NCBI GenBank assembly: GCA_021793635.1
Contig: JAJYSI010000001.1
Location: 1 to 41,756 of the forward strand
DNA: 41,756 bases
Reading direction: 5' to 3'
From: Bacteroidota bacterium
Lineage (GTDB): Bacteria > Bacteroidota > Ignavibacteria > Ignavibacteriales > Ignavibacteriaceae
Every line of letters starts with the position of its first letter. Position 1 is the first letter of the stretch. Below the pieces are notes generated by a model, which was not told the DNA's origin, did no database searches, and worked only from the letters and a program-made list of their open reading frames with translations. The position numbers were made by a program, and so were the translations under genes. Positions 30,688 to 37,335 of this stretch are shown here, one piece after another.

Positions 30688-30819
30688 ATGCTGAATGAAA
30701 TTTTAATACTTGGACTAAGCTTGTTTACTGAGGCTTTTTTTATAAAAGGAATTTTGGTAATAAGAAACCTGCAGCCAATTAAAGTGAAAATAAATCCCGA
30801 AAGTAAAGTAAGGAGATAA
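30688..30819 (+). CDS. 43-residue predicted membrane mini-protein
   Basis: ATG 30688 opens a 43-codon frame: one hydrophobic segment (about 4-27, ILILGLSLFTEAFFIKGILV) and a basic tail ending SKVRR. It ends at 30819, 4 bp before the next start; its last sense codons AGG AGA double as that gene's ribosome site. The position right after promoter 6 and the tight spacing support it as real. Similar one-helix mini-proteins often accompany membrane complexes. I recognise no family. Confidence 0.55.
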   Translation: MLNEILILGLSLFTEAFFIKGILVIRNLQPIKVKINPESKVRR

Positions 30820-30823
30820 GAAG

Positions 30824-30997
30824 ATGACGGCTACATTAATTTATATAATAATTTTCGCAGCTATAATGTTTTTTATGCACAGGGGGCACGGTGGCGGCAT
30901 GGGTGGCTGCGGCGGCGGGCATTCACACGGCTCCCATAAAGATGAGAGTCAACCATCTGAACAAGCAGAAAAGGATCAGCATATACATCATCATTGA
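30824..30997 (+). CDS. 57-residue His/Gly-rich membrane mini-protein
   Basis: ATG 30824 lies 8 bases after AGGAG. One N-terminal helix (about 4-18) is followed by MHRGHGGGMGGCGGGHSHGS and a polar tail ending IHHH. Ten or so His, one Cys and two Met in a Gly-rich region point to metal binding, like the DUF2933-type HHGG mini-proteins of copper operons. Its stop overlaps the Rieske TTG start (ATTGA). Confidence 0.75.
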   Translation: MTATLIYIIIFAAIMFFMHRGHGGGMGGCGGGHSHGSHKDESQPSEQAEKDQHIHHH

Positions 30998-31464
30998 AAA
31001 GCGAGCAAGTGGAAAAGAATAATAAATATGATAAATCAAGGCGGGGGTTTTTAAAATATTTGCTTGGCGGTAGCTTATCTGCGTTTTTATTTTCCATTGC
31101 TTATCCAGTTATTAAATATTTAATTCCACCAAAATCGTCAGAACCGATAGTCAACTCAGTTATTGCCGGCAAAGTTGGAGAATTAAAACCAAACAGCGGC
31201 AAGATTTTTCGATTCGGCGATAAGCCTGGAATTCTAATAAATACGCCGGGGGGCGAACTGAGAGCATTTACCGCAATATGTACACATTTAGGCTGCACTG
31301 TTCAATACCGTGAGGACCTTGAACATATCTGGTGTGCTTGCCATAATGGTCATTATGATCTTAGGGGAATTAATATTGCCGGACCTCCGCCAAGACCTTT
31401 AACGCAATTTAAAGTTAATATTAAAGGCGACCAGATTTTTGTTTCAAGAGATAACCAGAGCTAG
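30994..31464 (+). CDS. Rieske [2Fe-2S] protein of bc1/b6f type
   Basis: 156 residues. A Tat-like signal anchor (KSRRGFLKYLLGG, 14-26, then a helix) precedes the Rieske domain, with cluster ligands Cys96/His98 in CTHLGC and Cys114/His117 in CACHNGH. The disulfide Cys101 and Cys116 are both present, which is typical of high-potential quinol-oxidising Rieske proteins. It starts at TTG 30994 overlapping the upstream stop. No cytochrome b gene is next to it, so it may serve a complex encoded elsewhere or be a stand-alone electron carrier. A small membrane protein and a protease follow. Confidence 0.9.
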   Translation: MKSEQVEKNNKYDKSRRGFLKYLLGGSLSAFLFSIAYPVIKYLIPPKSSEPIVNSVIAGKVGELKPNSGKIFRFGDKPGILINTPGGELRAFTAICTHLGCTVQYREDLEHIWCACHNGHYDLRGINIAGPPPRPLTQFKVNIKGDQIFVSRDNQS

Positions 31465-31491
31465 AATGAAAGCCAAAAATTGAATAAGAAG

Positions 31492-31821
31492 ATGAACACC
31501 AGCATCATCATTAATATTTCTAAAAAGAAATCGGTAACATTCTCCATGAATAGTTTAATCTTATTTGGTGTAAGCATGTTATATGGTATTGCCTGGGGAA
31601 TCATTTATTTATTCCTTGCGGCATTTCATCAAATGACTGCCATGTTCAATAATAATTTTATTTTCTTTATCGCAAGAATTTTTAACGCGCAGTTAGATAC
31701 CGTGTTTTCAGGCTTTATATTTGCATTCCTTGACGGGCTTCTATTTGGACTGATTCCGGGGACAATATTTTTAATCATAAGCAAAATCCCACGAACTAAT
31801 TCAAACGGAGAAATGAAATGA
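31492..31821 (+). CDS. Two- to three-helix membrane protein of unknown function
   Basis: 109 residues from ATG 31492 (a TTG at 31480 would add four). The helices are about 18-45 (LILFGVSMLYGIAWGIIYLF) and 70-102 (FSGFIFAFLDGLLFGLIPGT). The FAFLDGLLFGLIPG part resembles a small membrane family in which a Gly-rich helix with a D-G pair follows a first helix, sometimes labelled holin-like. It shares ATGA with the start of the protease gene, so it is translated with it. No function can be assigned. Confidence 0.7.
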   Translation: MNTSIIINISKKKSVTFSMNSLILFGVSMLYGIAWGIIYLFLAAFHQMTAMFNNNFIFFIARIFNAQLDTVFSGFIFAFLDGLLFGLIPGTIFLIISKIPRTNSNGEMK

Positions 31822-33173
31822 AAGATAAACACGATTTCCAGCATACTTTATTAATGGTGCTTGTATGTATCCTTCCTATATTTATTTTCTTTATACTGAT
31901 GTCAAACGGTGTTACAATTAGCCCAATATTTTTCTTTTTATTCATTGCAATCTGCTTTATAGCCATGTATTATATGATGGGCGCTTCTCACGGTCGCCCG
32001 GTATCCGACGTTGAAGAATCGGATAAAGAAGCGCTCCATCACCAAAATGAATTTGAAGAAAAAAATATAGCTGTTCCAAATTATTTGTACGGAATTTTTC
32101 AGACCGACCAGGCTTATAAATCCGAAGGCGATTTAGTTTATGAGGGAAAATTTTTAATTGATGCAGACAGCGCATATAAAAGATTAAATGAAGAATTAAA
32201 AAGTTCCGGTACAAAGGCTTTGCTTCAAGAAGATGATGCAGGAAGAAATTTTATAATAGTTACACCGGACAAACCAAAAACAACCTCAGTATCAAAACAA
32301 AAAACATGGATAAATGCTTTATTGTTCATCCTTACGTTTCTTACTACTACGTGGGCTGGCGCCGCTCAAGTTGGAATAAACTTACTTAAGGAGCCTGATA
32401 AATTTTCAGCCGGACTTTCATATTCGATTCCGCTGTTATTAATTTTAGGCGTGCACGAGCTGGGGCATTATTTTGCTGCACGGAAGCATGGAATAAAAGT
32501 TACTCTGCCATATTTTATCCCTGTTCCGTTTGCTCTCGGCACCTTCGGCGCTTTTATACAGATGAAATCAGTTGCAGAGAATAGAAAATCTCTTTTCGAT
32601 GTTGGCATTGCAGGACCTTTAGCGGGCATTGTAATTGCAATCCCTGCATTAATTATCGGCATTCAAAGTTCAACAATTATTCCTTTAACAAATCAATCGG
32701 TAATGCAAAGCGGCGCAGATATTGGGTCTTCAATTTTGTTTGCGTTCATAGCTAAGCTTACTTTAGGACAAGAACTCCTTGCCGGGCATACACTGCTGTT
32801 AAGCCCATTAGCTTTTGCAGGCTGGCTTGGCTTGCTTGTAACGGGGCTAAACCTTGTTCCAGTCGGGCAGTTGGATGGCGGGCATGTTGCCCATGCATTG
32901 TTCGGAGGAAAGAATGCGCATACAATTGGCGTGGTTGCTATGTTCGCATTGCTGCTGCTCGGTCTATTTGTTTGGAGCGGACTGATTACGTGGGCGATTA
33001 TTATTTTCTTCTTAGCGGGAATAAAAAGCGAGCCGCCGTTGAATGACATTTCGAAACTTGATAATAAAAGAACTGCGCTCGGCTTATTTGCGTTTATAAT
33101 TTTATTCTTAATTCTGATTCCTTTGCCGCATTCATTCTATCAATCGCTGGGAATTTACTGCCCGTATGTTTAG
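31818..33173 (+). CDS. Site-2-protease family (M50) intramembrane metalloprotease
   Basis: 451 residues. Two N-terminal helices (about 10-55), a soluble part (56-160), then the M50 core: zinc motif HELGH (213-217) in a membrane helix and the second motif NLVPVGQLDGG (345-355) with Asp353 as third ligand. The order and the long N-terminal part resemble the EGY/S2P-like subgroup that has no PDZ domain. S2P enzymes release membrane-bound regulators or clear signal peptides. Being in a metal-induced unit with Rieske and His-rich proteins suggests quality control or signalling, which is inference. It overlaps the previous gene by 4 bp. Confidence 0.92.
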   Translation: MKDKHDFQHTLLMVLVCILPIFIFFILMSNGVTISPIFFFLFIAICFIAMYYMMGASHGRPVSDVEESDKEALHHQNEFEEKNIAVPNYLYGIFQTDQAYKSEGDLVYEGKFLIDADSAYKRLNEELKSSGTKALLQEDDAGRNFIIVTPDKPKTTSVSKQKTWINALLFILTFLTTTWAGAAQVGINLLKEPDKFSAGLSYSIPLLLILGVHELGHYFAARKHGIKVTLPYFIPVPFALGTFGAFIQMKSVAENRKSLFDVGIAGPLAGIVIAIPALIIGIQSSTIIPLTNQSVMQSGADIGSSILFAFIAKLTLGQELLAGHTLLLSPLAFAGWLGLLVTGLNLVPVGQLDGGHVAHALFGGKNAHTIGVVAMFALLLLGLFVWSGLITWAIIIFFLAGIKSEPPLNDISKLDNKRTALGLFAFIILFLILIPLPHSFYQSLGIYCPYV

Positions 33174-33213
33174 AAAGATAACCATACTAAATAATTCATG
33201 TAACACAATACAC

Positions 33214-33282
33214 GGAATGATTGGATGGAGTAGTGGAGTAAATACAAATATTCCAATACTCCATTTCTCCAATATTCCCCCG
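33214..33282. repeat. Dispersed TGGARTAAT-type inverted repeat, copy 7
   Basis: The left arm GGAATGATTGGATGGAGTAGTGG (about 33214-33240) and right arm ATTCCAATACTCCATTTCTCC (about 33250-33275) face each other with a short loop. It lies in the space after the protease gene. Confidence 0.75.
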
Positions 33283-33315
33283 ATAAAATGGAACATAACA
33301 TGAGTAGTAAATAAT

Positions 33316-33486
33316 ATGAATGCTAAATTTAAGAGCGGAAGAAAGATCTGGGATTTTTTCGCAGTAATAATTCCTATAATAATCTTAATCATCCTGTGGG
33401 TAAATAAAACTCCAATAAGTCATTTATTATTTTTCTTGTTTATAGCTGTAGTAGGTATTATAATGTTTTTCGTTTTTAGGAAATAA
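33316..33486 (+). CDS. 56-residue two-helix membrane mini-protein
   Basis: ATG 33316 opens a 56-codon frame. A basic start (NAKFKSGRK) and two hydrophobic helices (about 12-29 and 36-54) are separated by a short polar turn, ending FRK. Charge layout fits a hairpin with both ends in the cytoplasm. No strong ribosome site is visible. It precedes nuoM by 63 bp. It might be a small subunit of the same membrane complex. No family recognised. Confidence 0.5.
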   Translation: MNAKFKSGRKIWDFFAVIIPIIILIILWVNKTPISHLLFFLFIAVVGIIMFFVFRK

Positions 33487-33549
33487 ACTTATCGAACTCA
33501 AACAATACATCAGGTAATCTTTTTCAACAACAAAATTTTAGGAGCAATA

Positions 33550-35154
33550 ATGCAATATGAATTCTTGGGAATTGGTTATCTGACCTGGATAACATTTCTA
33601 CCGCTCACCGGAATGATTGCAGTAATGTTGATGCCAAGAGGTAATGCAAGCGCAGTAAAGTGGACGGCGCTTATTACAACAACTCTTCAACTTCTTGTTG
33701 CAGCATTAATATGGATAAATTTCAAACCGGCACTCACAGGAATAAATAATCCAAGCGGGTTTCAATTCATCGAGAAAAGCAGGTGGATCGATTTGCAGGG
33801 AATGACTTGGGTCGGTCATGTTGCAATAGATTATTTCCTTGGAATAGACGGGCTTAGCTTGCCGATGATAATGCTTACGTCAATTATTTCTTTAGTCGGA
33901 GTAATAGCTTCGTGGAATGTAAACAAATCGCTGAAAGGATACTTTGCCCTTTACTTAATGCTTGATACGGGAATGATGGGTGTTTTTGTTGCATTGGATT
34001 TTTTCTTGTTTTACCTTTTCTGGGAGTTAACGCTTCTTCCAATGTATTTCCTAATCGGCATCTGGGGAGGTCCAAGAAGAGAATATGCAGCCATAAAGTT
34101 TTTCATTTATACTTTACTCGGCTCGGCGCTTATTTTACTTGTAATAATAGGATTGTATTCCAGCGTTAAGCTAATCGATCCGGTTACCGGACAAACAATG
34201 CACACCTTTAACATGCTTGCAATGATGGATCCTAAAAATTATATACCGGATTCATTACTTGCCGGAATCGGAACATACTGGAGGTCCGTTGCCTTCATTG
34301 CGTTGTTCATTGGCTTTGCTATAAAGGTGCCCGTATTTCCTTTTCACACCTGGCTGCCGGATGCTCATGTTGAAGCGCCAACAGCCATAAGCGTAATACT
34401 TGCCGGCATCCTGCTGAAGTTAGGAGGCTACGGATTATTAAGAATCAGCTTTCCGATATTTCCGGATATAATGATTAAGTATGCTTTCCCGATGGCAGTA
34501 TTGGGAGTAATCAATATAATCTACGGCGCGCTTTGTGCAATGGCGCAGAAGGATTTCAAGAAGATGATTGCTTATTCGAGTGTAAGCCACATGGGTGTAG
34601 TTCTGCTTGGGATTTCTGCGCTAAACATACAGGGTATAACAGGCGGTGTTCTTCAAATGTTTAATCATGGAATTGTTACAGCCATGCTTTTCTTGATAGT
34701 CGGAGTTATATACGACCGTGCGCATACCCGCGGCATGGATGAGTTTGGCGGGCTTGCTGGTCAGATGCCCATCTATACCGGGATTACAACAGTCGCTTTC
34801 TTTGCAGCTATCGGTTTGCCCGGTCTTAATGAATTTGTAAGCGAGCTTCTTTCATACTTAGGGGCATTTCAATCTTTCTTTTGGATAGCAATAATATCTG
34901 CCATAGGAATAGTGCTCACGGCAGCATACATGCTAGGCGGTTTTCAAAAAATATTCTTCGGTCAGCTTCCAGAAAAATGGAAATCGCTTCCCGACGTTAA
35001 TAGAAGGGAGCTTAGCATACTCGTTCCGCTCCTCGTAATTGCAATTCTTCTCGGCATATTCCCTTCAATTTTAATTCATCCCATTAATCCTACGTTAAAT
35101 CATTTTGTAGATTTTATTCAAAGTGTTGGAACGGGTTTAGCTGCCGCAAAGTAA
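33550..35154 (+). CDS. nuoM: NADH:quinone oxidoreductase subunit M
   Basis: 534 residues, about 14 helices, full NuoM length. Key features are kept: Glu159 in LFWELTLLPMYFLIGIWGG (the Glu144 position of E. coli) and the central Lys/His region IKVPVFPFHTWLPDAHVEAP with the broken helix. LLKLGGYGL and SSVSHMGVVLLGI also follow the family. AGGAG precedes the ATG. This is an antiporter-like proton-pumping subunit. It is not accompanied by nuoL or nuoN but lies downstream of a Rieske/protease unit. Confidence 0.95.
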   Translation: MQYEFLGIGYLTWITFLPLTGMIAVMLMPRGNASAVKWTALITTTLQLLVAALIWINFKPALTGINNPSGFQFIEKSRWIDLQGMTWVGHVAIDYFLGIDGLSLPMIMLTSIISLVGVIASWNVNKSLKGYFALYLMLDTGMMGVFVALDFFLFYLFWELTLLPMYFLIGIWGGPRREYAAIKFFIYTLLGSALILLVIIGLYSSVKLIDPVTGQTMHTFNMLAMMDPKNYIPDSLLAGIGTYWRSVAFIALFIGFAIKVPVFPFHTWLPDAHVEAPTAISVILAGILLKLGGYGLLRISFPIFPDIMIKYAFPMAVLGVINIIYGALCAMAQKDFKKMIAYSSVSHMGVVLLGISALNIQGITGGVLQMFNHGIVTAMLFLIVGVIYDRAHTRGMDEFGGLAGQMPIYTGITTVAFFAAIGLPGLNEFVSELLSYLGAFQSFFWIAIISAIGIVLTAAYMLGGFQKIFFGQLPEKWKSLPDVNRRELSILVPLLVIAILLGIFPSILIHPINPTLNHFVDFIQSVGTGLAAAK

Positions 35155-35222
35155 AAAGATAATTGCACTAATCATCAATTATGAAATGTATAAAAACTGT
35201 CATAAATTAATAACATTAAAGC

Positions 35223-36443
35223 ATGAATAAAAATCTATTTTACATTTATCTCTCTATTTTTCTTGTTTATGTTGGATTTGGATTAACACTTCCTGTTTTG
35301 CCTTTCTTCGTAGAGCGCATGTCAACTGCCGGAGAGCTAAACAGAGAATCTGTGTCAATTCATGTCGGGTTGATAACCGGTGTTTTTGCATTTGTTCAAA
35401 TTTTTTTTTCGCCTCTTTGGGGAAAATTGTCGGATAAGATAGGCAGAAAGCCGTTATTTTCTATCGGTTTAACCGGAACTGCAATATCGATTTTTTTGTT
35501 TGGAATTAGTTACAATCTTGCCTGGCTTTATGTTTCCAGGGTAATAGGAGGAATTTTTTCTGCCGCAGTAATGCCTGTTGCCGGCGCATATGCTTCCGAT
35601 TTAACTCATGCAGAAAACAGGGGCAGGGTGTTAGCTTGGATTAACGGTGCGAGCTCTTTAGGCGTAACAGTTGGTCCCGCTGCTGCTTTATTCCTAATTA
35701 ATATTAATGTGCCGAATGTACTGACAGGCTGGAATTTTACCTTTAATAAATTCTCTGTTCCCTTTACTGCATTATCTTTTTTAATTGGCTTTAATTTATT
35801 TTTAATAAGAAGATTACCTAAACCTTCAAACAATGGGAATGTTCTTCGTTCTACAATAAAGAAGTTTGAAATAAATAATTTAGTTAAAAAGATTAAATTC
35901 CTTCTCATCCTTTCTATTGCAAGCCAGTATTCTTTAATGATATTTGAGGCGGCATTTTCTCTGCATTCAAAATATAATCTAAACTATGGACCTTTTGAAT
36001 TGGGAATAATATTTAGCATTTGCGGAGGAATAATGGGATTGGCGCAAATATTATTTATAGGAAATTTAATTGCCCAAAAAGGAGAAAAATTTTTATTACC
36101 GGTTGGATTTTTACTGGCTGCGATAGGAATTTTAGCTCTTATAATAGCTGATAACTTTAATCTTATACTCTTGAGTGTTTTAATCTTATCGGTCGGGCTA
36201 TCATCTATAAGTCCGTCATTATCATCATTAATCACTAAACAGGTTCCCCAAAATATTGGCGCAGCGCTGGGTGTTCAAAGTTCCTTTGATAATATCGGAA
36301 AAAGCTCTGGAGCTTTTTTAGGCGGCGCGCTCTTTGCATTGAATATACATATACCTTTTCTTACAGCAGGACTTTTTTTGCTTTTAATATCGTTAGGATT
36401 GTTCAGAAAAAATTATTATTCAAGATCGACGCTTCCATTTTAA
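35223..36443 (+). CDS. Major facilitator superfamily transporter (DHA1/TetA-like)
   Basis: 406 residues with 12 helices. Motif A of the facilitator family is clear between helices 2 and 3 (GKLSDKIGRKPL, 67-78), and helix 1 reads YVGFGLTLPVLPFFVERM, as in the TetA/multidrug DHA1 group. A proton-coupled exporter of small molecules is expected; the substrate is unknown. It follows nuoM after 68 bp without an upstream-site tetrad, so it either rides on the same transcript or has its own promoter. A role in exporting a metal complex or quinone is only a guess. Confidence 0.88.
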   Translation: MNKNLFYIYLSIFLVYVGFGLTLPVLPFFVERMSTAGELNRESVSIHVGLITGVFAFVQIFFSPLWGKLSDKIGRKPLFSIGLTGTAISIFLFGISYNLAWLYVSRVIGGIFSAAVMPVAGAYASDLTHAENRGRVLAWINGASSLGVTVGPAAALFLININVPNVLTGWNFTFNKFSVPFTALSFLIGFNLFLIRRLPKPSNNGNVLRSTIKKFEINNLVKKIKFLLILSIASQYSLMIFEAAFSLHSKYNLNYGPFELGIIFSICGGIMGLAQILFIGNLIAQKGEKFLLPVGFLLAAIGILALIIADNFNLILLSVLILSVGLSSISPSLSSLITKQVPQNIGAALGVQSSFDNIGKSSGAFLGGALFALNIHIPFLTAGLFLLLISLGLFRKNYYSRSTLPF

Positions 36444-36498
36444 GTATTAAAGTCGGCGCATTCCTTTAAAATGTGTGCAGATGGGGCGGGTTCTATTT

Positions 36499-36607
36499 TT
36501 AATTTTCTTAAAAGCCTTTAAATAATTTAAATCTTTCAAAGATATCCTTATAAATAAACAGCTAAAATTTAATCTATTCGACATTTCTAAATGGCATACT
36601 ATTGGCT
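36499..36607 (+). promoter_or_regulatory. Sigma-54-type promoter 7 with TTTAAA-tetrad upstream site (CopA unit)
   Basis: TTAA cores at 36499, 36508, 36518 and 36527 (steps 9, 10, 9), 61 bp, then TGGCATACTATTGGCT (36592-36607), in which GG and GC have the exact 10-bp gap of sigma-54 promoters. It overlaps an upstream ATG (36591), showing that the following gene starts later, at 36648. Confidence 0.72.
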
Positions 36608-36647
36608 AATCCATTTCAAGAATAAAAATTTTGAAAGGAAAATTAAA

Positions 36648-36845
36648 ATGACACTGTTATATGTTCTAATCGGTTTAGCAGTTGTTTATGCAGCTTTTGC
36701 TTTCGGAAGAAGAAAGCAATCAAATTATATAAACCAGCCGGTGGCGGGAGGCGCTAATGCTTACGGAACTTCGGCTGACGGACATGTTCATGGTGATTCG
36801 GAAGACACTCACAAGCAGCATAAAAGCCATGGCGGCTGCTGCTAA
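36648..36845 (+). CDS. 65-residue membrane mini-protein with His-rich, Cys-Cys end
   Basis: From ATG 36648 (AAGGAAAA upstream): one helix (LLYVLIGLAVVYAAFAFG), a basic stop-transfer RRK, a Gly/Ala linker and a tail with HVHGDSEDTHKQHKSHGGCC. The helix plus His/Cys tail would place a metal-binding strand at the membrane. The ATG at 36591 is rejected because it lies inside promoter 7. It is the first gene of the CopA unit and resembles in layout the disrupted mini-protein near cusA. Confidence 0.8.
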   Translation: MTLLYVLIGLAVVYAAFAFGRRKQSNYINQPVAGGANAYGTSADGHVHGDSEDTHKQHKSHGGCC

Positions 36846-36892
36846 TTTGGAAATAACATTCACATAAAATAATTTTATCCACGGAGGAAAAA

Positions 36893-37276
36893 ATGAAAAC
36901 GACAAAGTTAATTTTAGTCCTTGCAATTGCATTCTTATTCTCTGCTTCCTATATTGTAAAGGCAAGTGCACTTACAAACAAAAATTTAGGAAGTGCTTCG
37001 GGTGATTCAACAATGACGAATCATAATCATTCAGGCTCATCTGTGATGAATGGAAATCAAGACGGCTCAATGATGATGAATCATAATCTCGGAGATTCCA
37101 CAATGATGAATCACGGCAATATGATGGCAATGATGCAGAAATGCCAAGGCATGTGTGACAAAATGAGTAATGTTAAGAGCGATAATTCCTTTGTAGACCC
37201 CGGTACTAAGAAAGGCAGCTACGGGTATTTCCAATACCAGAGACAAAAGGATAACGCCGGCAAGGAAAAGAAGTAA
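36893..37276 (+). CDS. Exported Met/His-rich protein
   Basis: 127 residues: a signal peptide (about 1-27), then repeats of MxNHN, SxMMNH and GDSTMMNH (about 40-85), then MMAMMQKCQGMCDKM with two Cys, and a polar end with DPGTKKGSYGYFQYQRQ. The Met/His repeats look like Cu(I) sites of periplasmic copper buffers. GGAGG precedes the ATG. A terminator hairpin follows 6 bp after its stop, so it may be made in excess over the ATPase. Confidence 0.85.
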   Translation: MKTTKLILVLAIAFLFSASYIVKASALTNKNLGSASGDSTMTNHNHSGSSVMNGNQDGSMMMNHNLGDSTMMNHGNMMAMMQKCQGMCDKMSNVKSDNSFVDPGTKKGSYGYFQYQRQKDNAGKEKK

Positions 37277-37281
37277 ATTTA

Positions 37282-37306
37282 ATGGGGCTTACTTAGCCCC
37301 ATTTTT
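37282..37306 (+). terminator. Intrinsic terminator between the Met/His-rich gene and copA
   Basis: An 8-bp stem ATGGGGCT / AGCCCCAT with loop TACTT, then a T-run. It is the only textbook intrinsic terminator I find in the window. It sits inside an apparent unit (30 bp before the copA ATG), so it should lower expression of copA relative to the two small genes ahead. Confidence 0.8.
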
Positions 37307-37335
37307 AATATCAAAAAAATAACTGGAGTAATATA

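Noticed and set aside
785..33282. A CRISPR array or satellite in the repeated TGGAATAAT tracts
   Set aside because: The units are 9 bp, degenerate and have no unique spacers of regular length, and no cas genes are near.
33550..35154. NuoM as an Mrp antiporter or hydrogenase subunit
   Set aside because: Length, residue pattern and the presence of NuoJ and NuoK point to complex I; no hydrogenase or Mrp genes are in the window.
35155..35222. A regulon promoter before the MFS gene
   Set aside because: Two TTAA cores about 10 bp apart are present but there is no tetrad and no TGGCA box downstream.
36591..36647. ATG start of the His/Cys-tailed mini-protein at 36591
   Set aside because: It overlaps the -24/-12 element of promoter 7, so it would not be in the transcript.
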